From positions 1 to 64,000 of the forward strand of contig NC_026505.1 in the NCBI RefSeq assembly GCF_000182925.2: DNA of 64,000 bases, written 5' to 3'. Under the pieces are notes generated by a model. It had not been told where the DNA came from. It searched no databases and worked only from the letters and a program-made list of their open reading frames with translations. Shown here piece by piece: positions 44,858 through 57,427 of the stretch. How positions within the stretch are numbered: the stretch's first letter is position 1; each line of letters opens with the position of its first letter. Made by a program: the position numbers and the translations under genes. This DNA is from Neurospora crassa OR74A. Lineage: Eukaryota; Ascomycota; Sordariomycetes; Sordariales; Sordariaceae.

Positions 44858-47224
44858 TATGAGGGTGAGCGCGAATGGGGGAGATGACCGGATGTGCGGA
44901 AAATAATGATACTGGATTTGTGAAGGGATTATGCCGGGAAGATGGTTGCCGGCAAATGAGTGGCTGGGATGAACTGGAGAAGTGTTCCGCGAAGGAGGAT
45001 GGCGGTTTGACAGGGCGAGGTGAAGATGTGGTAAGTTGCTATTTCAAGCACACATGTTTTATCTGGTTGTCATGTGTTCTTGCCTCGTACTTGGTGTTTT
45101 GATCCGTGAGAGGTAGGTGTCGGCATTGAGTTGCGCTTGCACCGACTCCCCATGTGTCGAACTCTCCAGGGTCGATTGACATTGCGTCATCGAAGCTTAT
45201 CTGGGATGTCCGCGCTCACGGAGAAGCATACAAAGTCAAATATTTGACAGATATAGAAGTAAGTACTTACGCGCTCACTCATCCGTTCTTGCACGAGGCT
45301 AAATTATGCCTTCCCTCGTTTACACCCAGTTAAACGTCCACCACTTCATCCCCTGCCAATGGCCTTTTCGGTCGAGCTCGAACCGGGTAGTGAACCGGAT
45401 AGGCCGGACTTGCTGCTTGTAGAATCTCTTGGTTCCGACAATGGCTCTGGCGAGGGTGCAGCGGCTTAGATTTTGCATCCGATGGATTTTCCAAGACTGT
45501 CGCCAAATGCCCGGCCAACTGCAAGGTGGGCCATACCAGTCGGCATGAGTTTTCGTCAAGTTCATGTGAATGTAGCTGGGTTCACTCACCTTGTCATCTT
45601 TCAGCTCGTTCCTTCAATGACTGCTTGGAGCTGCTTTCATCATCCGTCTTGAAGTCCATGTTCTTGCTGTCCTAGTTGGTCTTTCTCAGCTTCTCGTTGT
45701 CGTGTGTTTGCTTCGCCCTGGCCTCTTCCTCCTTGTGTTCGTCGTGGCTCTTGAATGCTTCGTGCTTCTTTCCGTGGTTAGCCCATTTCTTCTTTGCTGA
45801 TCCGCTGGAAATCAGGTATTGGCACGGAGATTCCAGCAGACGTCGGCAAGCTGAGGAATTGTTAGCTGCGCTCGTACAGCTCGGAGAAAGAGACTAGCAT
45901 GTCCAGTCGCTTGCCTTGTGCTCATTGCCCAAAGTTGCATATCCTCTTTTGCCAACGGAACGTGTCGAAGTCAGACGATTAGTTATGTGTAGGCTGGCGA
46001 ATCACTTGTGGCAGGGTGGAAGCTCACAATCTTGAGGCTCACATGATGGCGGTTGGTGTGGTGAATAGTGTGTTTATGGCGTTCGTGGCACTTCAAAGGG
46101 AGAGGCGAATGAATAATAGTCGTTTGATAACAACGGAAAGAGTAGCCAGAGGGATTCACTCTATCATATACGGTGTTTTCTCTCTTTCACATTCATTTTG
46201 TCACACACGGAACATGTCTGATGTTCTCTATTGGACGACACCATCAATGATGTCGACGACTTACACAGTCCACGCGAGTCTTGGCGGCAGCGATGAAGCG
46301 GATAAACCTCTGTCGTCTTGGGTTGCGCTTTCGTGACTGCTTCTCTTATTAGGTCCTGGCCCCTTACACTTTCACGTAATTTCAGTTCGAATGAAACGAA
46401 AGAGATCATAATCCTTGCATCCGTGGCTGCGGTGTTGTTGATGGGGTGCTGGACGGTGTCTTCCATCAACTCACTCGAGTTGGCAGCAAACACCAGGTGG
46501 TCCAAGCTTGCCGAAGCACTGCATGATGCCAGAAGAGATGACTCCACTTGCCTGCCGCAAGCTGGTGCCTGCCTGGAGTTTCCACTTGACGGTACGTACC
46601 TTGACCGATTGCCCCCCTGCCATCACCCCACCATTTGACAGCACCTCAGCGGCGGGCATGAGCTACCTCTAGCTGCTGCCCTGCTGCCACCTTGGGTCGC
46701 CGTCCAGACTTGTGCAGATGGGAACCTTTTTCGGTTGACTTTACTTACAGTTCATGCCTGGTGCCTGACATCCATTGAGAGAGAGGCAAACAAACGTTCG
46801 GCTTTTTTTTTTTTTTTCCTTTCCTCCCGCAACAACAAAAGTCTTGAAGTTTCCGTCCTTTCCCGCGCATTTCCATCCAGCACCCCGATTAACGAAGCGA
46901 CGACGACTCTTGGATCACACCAGGCCAGGCAATCCCGTCCACAAAGGAAGCAAAGCCTAGCGGTAGCTCCAGTCTATGTATTTACATGTAGGTGCAGTGG
47001 GCCAGTGGTAGCTCACCTTGCTGGCCCTTCTCCACTCCACCTCGCGATAGCAACATCATCACGTCAACAACTGTTTGTTTACTACTAGCACCATACCACA
47101 CGACGCAACAGTTTAACGCGCGGAACTGAAGCTAACATCGTTAGAGAAATTCCAGTGTTTGCCACATCTAGTACCATTCCATTATCGAATGTGCGGTTGA
47201 TCCCACAATACTAATACATCCATC
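44858..47224. other. Intergenic 2.4 kb with one doubtful gene remnant
   Basis: It lies between the PLAC8 gene (-) and CAND1 (+). A possible decayed or spliced minus-strand gene is listed separately (45320-45830). The right part, 46650-47224, is promoter and leader of CAND1 and carries a T run at about 46803-46818. Other frames are short and without motifs. Confidence 0.5.
45320..45830 (-). pseudogene. Possible remnant or unresolved spliced gene
   Basis: On the minus strand, about 45830 to 45590 reads as a charged, coiled-coil-like stretch (AKKKWANHGKKHEAFKSHDE, HKEEEARAKQTHDNEKLRKT), then an in-frame TAG, then more of the same character (MDFKTDDESSSKQSLKERAE). A good donor (aaggtgagt, about 45592) follows. 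Beyond it lies an open segment ending at 45320 (RMQNLSRCTLARAIVGTKRF). No clear first exon or family was found. It may be a pseudogene, a gene with an unrecognised intron over the stop, or chance. Confidence 0.22.
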
Positions 47225-50200
47225 ATGGCGACGACGGTCCCGACCAACCCGACCTCCCACACGGTCAGCCTCCTCCTCACCAAGATCAGCGATGCCGACC
47301 CCGATTTCCGCTACATGGCCCTCAACGACTTGTTGGCCACCTTCAACGTTGCCAAGCCAGACATCCTCCAGCACGACTTCAACACATCAAATCGCACTCT
47401 CGACGAGGTCATCAAGGCCCTGAGTGACCAGAATGGCGAGGTCCAGAACCAGGCCATCAAGGTGCTGGGTCCCCTGGTCAAGAAGCTCCCCTCCCCGCTC
47501 TACTCCACGGCCATGCAGAAGCTTATCGAGTTGCAAAGCCATAACTCGGATGTCAACTCAGTTCCTGCCATAGCCCTCAAAGCCGTCGTCGAGGCCTTGC
47601 CGCGTCCTGTGCCTGGTGTTGCGCTGGCCAAGGAGGCTCAAGAGGCTTATGACAGCGTCAACAAGTTGCTTATCCCTCGTTTTCTCGGTCGGACTGCCGG
47701 CAAGCAGGTACCCGGTCTGCTTCAGGGAGCCCAAGTCACTTCGGACTCTGTCGACGTTCTCATCGAGGTTGTCAGATGCTTCGGCCCAGTGCTGACCCTG
47801 GTCGAGATCGAGGCTCTCCACGATGCCGTTCTCAACCTCTTGGCCCAGGAAAAGTGCGCTTCGGTCGTCAAGAAGAGGGCCGTTGCCGCCGTTTCCATGC
47901 TGGCTCATTACTTGTCAGACGATCTCTTGGCTGCTTCCGTCAAGCGCACTGTCGCTTTGTTACGCAAGTCTAGCATGCCACCCGCCACCCGCCGTCTCTA
48001 CATCACCATCCTGGGTTCCATGGCCCGCTCCATTCCTCACAGGTTTGGCCGATATCTGCCAGAAGTCGTCAGTTTCGTTCTCGATGCCCTCAACGAGGAG
48101 GAGTTACAGGCACAGCTCGAAGCAATCCAAGAAGGCAGCGAGACTACCTCGGATTGGAGCGATGTCCGAGAAGCCGCCCTTGTTGCGCTAGACGCATTTC
48201 TCTCCTCCTGCCCCAACCAGATGCGTCCGTACACCAATGATGCGATCGAGGCGTGTCTGCGTTACCTCAAGTTCGACCCCAACTACGCCGCCGACGAGGA
48301 CGAGGAGATGGAAGAGGAAGAAGAGGAGGATGACGATTTCGACGACGACGATGAGTTTGAGGCTGATGGGAACTTTGACGACGACGATGATGCCAGCTGG
48401 AAGGTCAGGCGATGTGCCGCAAAGGCCCTCCATACCATCATCTCCACGAGAAGCAGCGGCGACCTTCTCGAGAGCGGTGTTCTCTACCAAAAGGTTGCTC
48501 CGGCATTGGTCAAGAGGTTCGACGAGCGCGAGGAGAATGTTCGTCTTGAGGTGCTCTCTGCCGTCTCCTTGCTGATTCGCAAGACGGGAGAGGGTGTTAT
48601 TCCCGACTTTACGATCGACGACGCCACTGGCGATAGCCTTGGCCAAGCGCCTCAAAGCCGGAAGCGCAGACGTCAGAGTAGCGCAGCCGGTCAAGCTGGG
48701 ATGCCCGTCAACCTTTCCGGCACCGGACTCACGTCGCCAAAGGCCGAAAAGATCCCAGCATCTGGACCCCGTGCCGATCTTGCCGCCCTTACTCCTGCTA
48801 TCGTCAAGTCGGCTACCAGGTTGCTCAAGGGCAAGCTCATTCCCACGAAGCAGGCCACAATCAGCATCCTTGATGATCTGATTTCTGTGCAAAAGGGTGG
48901 CCTTGCACCATATCTTGACCAAATCACAGATCTTATTCTGGATACCATCAAGGTGACCGGTTCAAGCACTTCATCCGCGCCGGTTTCCTTTGTTGGTGGC
49001 AACGCCTCTGCTACGACTAACACTCTTCGCATTGCGGCGCTTCGCCTAATCAGCAGCTTCGCGAGGAACCACTCTTCCAACGACTTGCAGCCGTATCTAC
49101 CAAAGATCGTTGACCGCGTCGTTTCAGTTGTTCATGACCGTGTCTACAAGATCGCCGCTGAGGCAGTCCAAACCGCCGAAGAAGTCTCCAAGGCCATCAC
49201 TCCCCCGCGTGCTCGTATGACTGCGCAAAAGCACAAGGGAGAGCTGCAGAAGCTTTATAGTGTGATTGTTGACCGTACCACTGACAATGACGCTGACGCT
49301 GAAGTTCGCCAGAAGGCCATCCATGCCCTTGGGACCCTCCTCTCTCGAACTTCGGGAACCGAGGGCGCTGCCTTACTCTCGGACGTGGACCGGAAGACTG
49401 CCCTCGGTCACCTCAAGGAAAGGCTCTTCAACGAAACCACACGTCTCGCCGCCGTTCGGGCCATTGACACTGTCGCCGCTTTCTCGTCGTCTGAAGTCTC
49501 TTTTGACGCACCATGGACTCAAGAAGTTGTTGTTGAACTTGCCGCTCAGTTGCGCAAGGCCAACCGTTCCCTGAGGGGTTCCAGCGTCATGGCTCTCAAG
49601 CATTTGGTCCTCTCGCCGGCTACCAAAAACACTCTGGATGATGTGACTGTCCAAAAGGTGGTGACCGCGCTGGTCACAGTCATCACCCACTACGATGCCC
49701 AACTTCTTGGCCCCGGTCTTCTCGTGCTTGCACGCCTGGCCCAAGAGAAGCCGCAAATTGTCATCACCGAGGAGCTGATGACCGCGCTGTGTAAACTACT
49801 TATGGAGTCGACAGTTACAGGCACGGTCCTCGACTCTCTTCTAGTGCTTGTCAATAGCATCGGCCAGACTGGACAGGGAGAGGTTCTTATGCAGCGTCTG
49901 CTCAACGAGGTTGCCCTGAGCGGTGACCCATCGGTGGTCGGAAAGGTGATCGGCACCCTTCTTGTGGCGAGTGGTAACAAGGGCACCTACACCGCCGAGC
50001 TGTTTGTCCAGGAGATCCAGAAGCAGAAAGGAGAGAGGGCCAGCCTTGCGCTTACCATCCTGGGTGAGGCTGGACTTCGTCTTGGGGACAAGTTCCCGTA
50101 CTCTCCCAGCCTCTTCCTTGAGCAGTTCCATAGCGAGTACGACAAGACGTCGCTTTCTGCTGCCGTTGCTTTGGGTCGGGCTGGCGCGGGCAATGTAGCT

Positions 50201-51373
50201 GCTTATGTTCCCGTGATCCTTCAGTCGATGCACCAAGGGGGTAACACGCAGTACTTGCTCCTTCAGTCTATCAAGGAGGTTCTTCAGCAGGTTGCCATGT
50301 CTGCGACCGACCTTGGTGAATTATCGACGCCAATTTGGAACCAGATCCTTTCTGCGTCGGGGTCGGAGGACAACAAGGCAGTTTGTGCAGAGTGTATTGG
50401 TCGGTTGGTTATTATTGATCCTAAGACGTACATGTCAAAGCTTGTGGTAAGTTGGGACCTATGCTGTCTGTGAGGTTTTCTGGTACTAACGTCCAAAAGT
50501 TCCTCCTCAACGACCCGTCGCCTTTGTTGAGGGCCATCGCCATTCAGGCCCTTCGCTACACTCTCGCCGATGAAAACGAAGTCTTTGACAGCATGCTCAA
50601 GAGCCACCTGGTTGACATGCTCAAGACGATGCTGGAGGATCCTGAGATGGAGAACCGCCGTCATGCCATGTCGACGCTCAATTCGGCGGCGCACAACAAG
50701 GCGGACTTCATCCTAGGTCATCTTAACAAGCTGATGCCTTATGTCATGAAGGAGACGGTAATCAAGCCGGAACTCATCAGGGAGGTGCAGATGGGTCCGT
50801 TCAAGCATATTATCGATGACGGTTTGGAACTTCGCAAGGTGAGTACTTGATTTTGTGTACAAGGTTACCTGAGGCTAACGTTCCTAGGCCGCATACGAAA
50901 CCCTCTACGCGCTTATGGAAACCGCCTTTTCTCGCATCAGCATCATCGATCTTTACGACCGCATTGTCGCTGGCCTGTCGGATGATAACGACATCAAAGC
51001 TCTTTGCAACCTCATGGTTTCCAAGCTCGCCTACATTGACCCTGAGGAGACCATTCGCCGCCTAGACTCCATCGCAGAGGCCTTCCGTAAGACGCTGTCG
51101 ACCAAGCTGAAGGACACGGCGGTCAAGCAGGAGCTCGAGAAGCAAGCCGAGGCCAACCGGGCAGCACTTAGGGTCACGCTCTTGCTCGGGGAGAAACTCA
51201 AGGCTTTTCTTAGCGCGGGCGGCGCGGTGGGAGCGGCAGTTCCCGGGGGATCAGCTGCGGTGGCGGGTACCAACCAGGTCTGGCACAGCTATTGGGATTG
51301 GGCATCGAAGGAGTATAAGACACAACTTCAGATCCTAAGAGATGAGGATAGCAAAGGTGCCGGCGTGATTTAG
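47225..51373 (+). CDS. cand1: CAND1 (TIP120), cullin-RING ligase exchange factor
   Basis: A 1348-aa protein from exons 47225-50446, 50500-50838 and 50888-51373, with introns of 53 and 49 nt. It is an all-helical HEAT-repeat solenoid from SHTVSLLLTKISDADPDFRY onward. An acidic insert at about 357-390 (EEMEEEEEEDDDFDDDDEFE) is typical of CAND1 and is followed by SWKVRRCAAKALH. The C-terminal TIP120 region is unmistakable: KPELIREVQMGPFKHIIDDG, LELRKAAYETLYALMETAF and DTAVKQELEKQAEANRAALR. CAND1 wraps un-neddylated cullin-RBX1 and exchanges substrate receptors, which regulates SCF-type ubiquitin ligases in nucleus and cytoplasm. Length and architecture are normal for a filamentous fungus. The ATG is the first in frame after a CA-rich leader. 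Confidence 0.97.
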
Positions 51374-52411
51374 TGTGCTCAACCGGATGATAATGCACCA
51401 GCAGCCAAGAGAAAGCGAACCAGAAAAGCGACAGTGAAGAAGAGATTGTATGTTCTCGTATGGAAAGGGCGGTGTCGATGAAGAAGTTCTGGCCTGCTTT
51501 GCATGATGGGGTGGATGAGATTAGAATGGAAGTGAGCAAGTTGTGACGGTGATGGAGAGAGCAGCTATGAGAGCTTCTTTGGTTGCCATTTTGGGGCGAT
51601 GAAAGGACGATCAAAAATAGAGGGAGAGGAATTGTGGTCATAGGTGGAAGTGGCTATAGTCTTATTGCAGCACGATAGAAAAAGTTGTCGAGTTTTTAGA
51701 GTCGGGACAACACTATACGATACATATGATATCTACCTATTTTATTCCTACGCTGGCTGAGTATTGAGAGTTGGCATGGTGAATGGTGCCGAGGTTGAAG
51801 CAATGGGTCGTTGTATTAATTTGAAAACAACGTGCGACAACACAACAAGAGCACGTTTATTTCCCGTCATTTGTGTTTTTCATTTATTTTTATGTCGAGG
51901 AGCGAGCCATATGATTGTTCAATTCAACTTGGTTTGAGTGCGGTTATAATATTGTCGGTCTTGTTGGATGCTATCACTGGCCATCAAGAAACTGGGCGAA
52001 AAGGGGGAAAGGCAAGAACAAAACAAGTTGAATAATTGCATGTACCTTGCTTGAGCGTGCAGAGAGTAAGTTTGCAGGCAGTACAGGTACTTCCAAGGTA
52101 CCTTCTGGTCGCCGGACCCACCTACCCTGGCACCAAGCCACAGTCAATCGCGGCTACCGTAGCTTGGCTCACCCACTGACACCTGAAGCTCCCGAGTCCC
52201 CTCGTCAACTTGCGGCCGTTCATATCCCACCATCCCAAGCATCCAACGGAATCCAAACCACCAAGGTATAGCTGTCTGTCTACAGCATCGCGATCCAGTT
52301 CAATCAGCGACGTCATACACAACACCACCATAACCGTCACGCACATACCTACGTTACCGCCTCCATCGATCGACAAACACGTCCTCGACACAAGCGCCAT
52401 CACCAGCAGCC
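51374..52411. other. Intergenic, CAND1 3' flank and TRS31 promoter
   Basis: About 1 kb between two same-strand genes. No credible frame, RNA gene or repeat was found. The last 150 nt are CA-rich leader-like sequence before the TRS31 ATG. Confidence 0.6.
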
Positions 52412-53273
52412 ATGTCCAACCACTTACCAGCCGGAGCAGGCAACGGCGGCGGCGGCGGGCGCGCAGGAGATTCCGGGCTCCGATACCCGTCGAACGGCAA
52501 GACGATTTACCACCGGCCGCTCAACCGCACCAAGACGGCGGAGCTGAGCAAGGCGGCCTTTGCGTATCTGTTTGCCGAGATGGTGTCGTATGCGCAGAGG
52601 AGGGTGACGGGCATTCAGGAGTTGGAGAAACGGTAGGCCCTTTCTGTTTTTTTTTGCTCGCACGCTGTTTATACACTTACTTCCCTGCCCTTTCTACCAC
52701 TTTCACCATAGCACATTCATCCAGTCCAAACGCTTACCTCATGTCTTGCTTTTGTCTAGCCTCAACCTCCAAGGCCACCCCATCGGCCTCAAACTCCTCG
52801 ACCTCCTCCTCTTCCGCGAACCTCCTCGCACGCAACTCCGCCCACTGAACATCATCGCCCTTTTACACTTTATTAAAATCAACGTCTGGACGCACCTCTT
52901 CGGGCGACAAGCCGACCGCCTCGAGAAATCCTCCAACCCCGACACGCCGGACGAGTTCATGATTATCGATAACGAGCCGCTGGTGAATGCGTATATCAGT
53001 GTGCCCAAGGAGATGAGCCAGTTAAACTGTGCGGCGTTTGCGGCGGGGATAATAGAGGGGGTTTGTGATGGTGCGGGGTTTCCGGCGAGGGTGACGGCGC
53101 ATACGGTTGGGGATACCGGTGGGGGTGGGAGTAATAATGGGAGTGGTGGAGGGACGGGGGCGGATGGTGGGAGAGGGGAGGGAGGGGAGATGTGGCCTGG
53201 TAGGACGGTGTTCCTGGTCAAGTTCCAGCCGGAGGTGTTGGAGCGGGAGGCGTTGATTGGGGCTAAGAGTTGA
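52412..53273 (+). CDS. trs31: TRAPP complex subunit Trs31 (TRAPPC5)
   Basis: A 244-aa Bet3-family protein from exons 52412-52632 and 52760-53273; the 127-nt intron ends ttttgtctag. After a Gly-rich N-terminus come the Trs31 hallmarks: SNGKTIYHRPLNRTKTAELS, AAFAYLFAEMVSYAQ, RVTGIQELEKRLNLQGHPIG and LLDLLLFRE. It continues with the central helix-strand core (FIKINVWTHLFGRQADRLEK; YISVPKEMSQLNCAAFAAGI) and the C-terminal beta strand VFLVKF. A Gly/Asn-rich loop of about 30 residues (GGGGSNNGSGGGTGADGG) interrupts the C-terminal third and is probably a surface insertion. Trs31 is a core subunit of TRAPP, the exchange factor for the Rab Ypt1 in ER-Golgi and autophagic traffic. Confidence 0.96.
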
Positions 53274-53931
53274 TGATGATGCCGAAAGGAGATGGAAAAG
53301 GCAGGGTGGAAGGAAAGGAAAGGAAAGGATGCTGAAGGAGGCATATACTTTGTTTGGGGCTTTGGGATCTGGAATTGGGCATTTAGCACGGCGTTTAAGC
53401 GGTCATGATGGCATTGTTCGTGATAAATATTATTAGCACAGGTCTAATGAAGACCAGCTAATAACAGAGGCGCATTCTTCGAGGAAGCAGCATAGTTATC
53501 TTTCACGGCCTGAAGAAACCACGTGGGTGTTGGAGAGGAAAGTCAAGTTGTTTTGGGTACACAACTCTAATAGCAAAGGAAAACCCATGGGATATCTCTG
53601 ATAAGCAAACTTGCGCCATCCTAGCTATGTCGCCATACGCCGCTTCCAACCTGCCGTCTGTCGTGTTGTTATCTCTTGTTCTGTGATCCATGCCCGTCAA
53701 GGTGACCTGTATAATGTTTTGACCTTCCAACTCCGTGCGTTGCGCTCCGTCACCGAGTCGCAAAAGGAAAACCCGAAGTCCAGCCCATGCTATAACCGCA
53801 AATGTTGCGTAGCTGTCCGCTTGCCAGCGTTGTATCGCGCCGCTCATGCGCCGCCGTCATTGTGTGTCATCTCCATCCATCTCCTCTTGTCCCGATCATC
53901 ACCATCCCTCCTTCCACTTTGTCATTACCAT
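53274..53931. other. Convergent intergenic, no gene seen
   Basis: 658 nt between the 3' ends of TRS31 (+) and the 216-aa gene (-). It holds short purine repeats (aaaggaaaggaaagg near 53312-53327) and nothing coding. Confidence 0.6.
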
Positions 53932-54714
53932 TCACCTCGGCAAACCCCCATGCCCACCGGCCCTCATCTTCTTCCTAGCCACCCTGCTCCTCCCTCCATT
54001 CCCCGCCCCTGGTCCTCCACCCCCCGCAACCCCCGCCGTGCTCCCACCACCCACCCCTCCGTTTCCCAGTCCCAAACCGGCCCCCGGCGCCCCAGGACCC
54101 TGCTGCATCAGCTCTTCCAGTCCCAAATCCCTCCAGGCCGGCTCGCGCGTCTTTTGTGTAGCCTTTTGGATGCCAAACGCAGCGTGTTGGTCGGGCACCA
54201 CGTCATCTTCGTCTTCGGGGTTGAGCGGTTGGAGGTGCGGAGGCACGTAGATATCTTCGGAGGCGGGGAGGCGGTCGCGCGTGAAGTCGTCGAAGAGGTC
54301 GGCGTGGTGGGAGGCGTGTAGGTGGAGGGGGGTGAAGTGGGCGTCTTTGTTCTAAGCACGGGCGGGGGGAACTGGTTAGATTGGAGAACATAGAAAAGAT
54401 AACAAAGGAGGGAGAGAGAGCGAGTGAAGAAGGGAGGGGAGGGAACGGGGAGAGAAAGAGAGAGAGAGAGAGAGAAGACATACCATACTTCCACCGTCAC
54501 TGACCGGTCCAAAAAAGGTGTCAACGTGATCCTTCAGTCGCGGCGTAGGCATGATCTCGTTGAGATAGTCGAGCTGGACGTTGGAACGAGGGCGCGGGTA
54601 GATGGGATGAAGAGAGTCTTGGATGGCGTTCCAGTGGTGACGGTGCGGATCGGTAGGGTGGCCTGGCCGAGATCCGAACCGGTTCGCGGTCCAGGCTGAC
54701 TGGTGATGAGACAT
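53932..54714 (-). CDS. Hypothetical protein, 216 aa
   Basis: Two exons, 54484-54714 and 53932-54351, with a 132-nt intron (donor gtatgt, branch-like ctaacc, acceptor tgcttag). A CT dinucleotide run lies just inside the donor. The N-terminal 100 residues are probably folded (HRHHWNAIQDSLHPIYPRPR; LDYLNEIMPTPRLKDHVDTF; HFTPLHLHASHHADLFDDFT). They are followed by a short acidic stretch (PEDEDDVVPDQHAAFGIQ), PAWRDLGLEELMQQGPG and a Gly-rich tail that ends with basic residues. It has no signal peptide, no membrane segment and no family I recognise. Both exons keep phase, and codon use is strongly GC3-biased, which supports a real gene. Confidence 0.7.
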
Positions 54715-55845
54715 CCCGCCCGTCCTTCCTGTGGTGGAGGGTGGTGACGCAGGGCTGGTGGCTTATCGCGGGGCTTGGCAAGAACGATAAGGAGGTGTGG
54801 CTGGCGCAAGTAGGTCGGATGTAGAGGTACTTTCGTTGCCGAAGTACTGTAGCGCTGCTTGGGCTCGCGATAGAAGTTGCGGGCCAAAACCAAAACACCA
54901 AGAAATGGCTGGTGATAAAAGTTGGTGTTGAGGAGAGCAAAGAAAAGAAAAGAGAAGAGGGAAAACGGGACACCTCCATCTGCTTGGGACCCGGCTTTGC
55001 TGGCGCCGAGCTGGAAAGGTTCAGATGGAACGAACAAGTCCCATTCACGCGTGCCTTCCGTTTTCGTTTCGCGTGGACAATGAACGGACCTGAGAGCAAA
55101 GTGAAAGAATTATACCATCGGTGCCGGCTCACGGTGGGCTGGTGTGTCATTTTCCCCTCAATGAGAAATGTTCATTGGTAGAATGTAGACATCTGGCAAA
55201 ATCCTGAGGATCTCTCACGTCAACGGTCCGTGGAGATGACTGTCGCAACCACATCTTCGGTGGTCACAAAGAACATGGTTCATATTTTCCCGTTTATCGG
55301 CTTCTTTCGCTCCAGAAGAAACTCATCTATGTCACGACATGCAAACCCATAGATAGCTCTTAAGGGTTCACAAGGCATATGACAAGATCCCCTTATTTCC
55401 TCTGGGCTTGGAGTTGCCCTCGGCCGTTTTTATCGCTAATTTGACACTTTAACTCGCCGAAAATGCCTGACTACTTATTCCCAAAGCCAGTATGGCAAGC
55501 GTCAAACACCCTTCTACGCACAACTGTCGAAAGAGCTTGATGATACACGAGTGTTTGTCACGAGCACCGGAGTCTTGGGGGGGGTAAAAGAAAGTTTCTG
55601 GCGCTATCTGGTTCATGTCAAGGACTGTCGGATATATCTTTGTCGTCAAACCGTCGAGCTATCACCTTTTTGCATCTTGACTAGATCCTTCGAGTTAAAC
55701 CCCGAATGAACTTCCCCTGTCCAAGTTCCCCTCTACCCTATCCATAGCCTTGATTAGCCTTGATTGGTTAGAAGTAGGTACTTGTCAATACCCCAAGGAA
55801 CTCCCGGGACTGGGACCAGATTCCCAGTCCGGTCCGATTCCTCTC
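54715..55845. other. Intergenic 1.1 kb, no gene seen
   Basis: Promoter side of the 216-aa gene and 3' flank of the secreted-protein gene ending at 55846. Several overlapping frames (up to 209 codons, 54521-55150, minus) extend into the neighbouring exon in the wrong frame and show no motif. Confidence 0.55.
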
Positions 55846-57427
55846 TCACCTGGCCTTGCAATACCAGTAAAAGCTCTCCACCACACTGCAGTCCTCATCC
55901 GGATTACCGTCGTTAGTAGCCACATCCCTCTTTCCGTAGCTCAGCGTAGTATCCAGCGTCCCCATTGCTAAAGTCACATCATGCGTCGACTCAGGATACA
56001 CATACCCGCCCACCTGTTGCTGCTCCACGCACTTATCCAGCACCATCTTCATGTTCTCTCTGATCACTGCCTTGGGGATCTTGACGGGTACGATTGTGCC
56101 GGCCATGATTGCGTAGTTGCAGATGGAAAGGTGACAGGTGTTATGGGCCGCGTGTTTGCAGGTCTTGGAGTCGGTTGACCAGGAGAGGACGAAGTCGTCC
56201 GGGTTGGTGGAGGGGGGATTGACATCGGGGTCGGGAATGAAGAGGGTGTTGTTGGGGGAGAGGAAGTCAGATTGGAGGGCGCTGCAGTCGTTAAGGCCGG
56301 AGGGATAGGGGAGCTTGTTGCGGTCGGTCAGCTAGGACGACGTTAGTGGTGAGTGAGTGGGAAAGGGGAAAAGCGAAGACTTACATCAACGCAGGTAACG
56401 TCGGACCCAATGACATTGGCTTTGGGAACATCATTCACCTCGATCTTGTCGTGAAAGTCAGGCTTGCCATCACAACCGCCAAAGAAACCCTGCGGTTGGT
56501 TACAGCCCTGACCTGGGTCATAATTCTCATCGCCTGAGTGACGACTGTTTCCACTAGGATTGCCGGGACCAGCACCGTTCGAACCACAAGACCAAGTCCA
56601 ATCCGAAATTTGAGAACAGGAGTAGTTAGGATTGGCATCGAAGGGGTCGCTGTCGTCTTGGGGCTTGGGCGCAACCGTGGAAAGAACAGCCGCAAGACGC
56701 TCGGTATTGACCTTCAACTTGCTGGCATCGCCGTCGGAACCATTAAAGCTGCAAGTAGCATCACCCTGCTTCTCAATGATGCAGCGGACATCAGCCCCAG
56801 TGCAGACGCAGACTCCTCTCACGTCAGTGACACAGGTAAAATCGGGACCATCGCCGTCTCTGGCGTTGGTCTGGACGGCAGCAGTCTTCTGGTTGCCGGT
56901 ACAAGAAACCTTGCGGCCGTCGTCGAAGATGCACGTCTCATTGTCGGGCCCGCCGGTGCACTGGTACTGTCTGAGGGAGGTAGAGCTGCAGTTCCACTCG
57001 TGGGGATCGGTGTCATCTCGGCTTTCGACTTTGACAGCTGCCTCGGCGACGGCGGCCAACGTTGACCGAGTCGTCAGGCTTAGGGAACTTGGTGTTCTGG
57101 TTCCAGTTGGGATTGCCCTCTCCGCCGAGGGTGCAAATCATGGTGGCATGAGCGTTGATGCACAAGTCGCCGGGAGGGGCGTTTTTGGTCGGGGGGTTCT
57201 GGTCGTCGCGGTTAACGACGCCATGGTTCAGTTTGGTGGTCTTGAGAGGTGTCAGTTAGCTTAACTTGAGGGTGATCGGGGCTTGAGAGGGGGGAAACTA
57301 CCTTGGAACCGGTGAGATCGTGGTGGTCACTGGTGGTGACGCTCGCCTTGAGGGCAGGCACGGGGCTACCAAAGATGGCCGTGGGTGCCAACGCCAGGAG
57401 GACGGTGGCGATGCAAGTGGTGCGCAT
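55846..57427 (-). CDS. Secreted Cys-rich protein, ~465 aa, one junction uncertain
   Basis: Exon 1 is 57302-57427 and encodes a signal peptide (MRTTCIATVLLALAPTAIFG). After a 61-nt intron, exon 2 runs from 57240 (LNHGVVNRDDQNPP, DLCINAHATMICTLGG). Near 57060 the reading frame must change. The next clear segment (WNCSSTSLRQYQCTGGPDNE ... GSDVTCVD) ends at 56385. After a 53-nt intron comes the last exon, 55846-56331 (LTDRNKLPYPSGLNDCSALQ; HAAHNTCHLSICNYAIM; SVVESFYWYCKAR). A 70-nt intron at 56997-57066 (gtcaac...cacgag) would restore the phase and give 465 aa, but its ends are poor; a one-base indel is the alternative. Many paired cysteines and the signal peptide point to an extracellular protein. 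I recognise no family. Confidence 0.7.
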
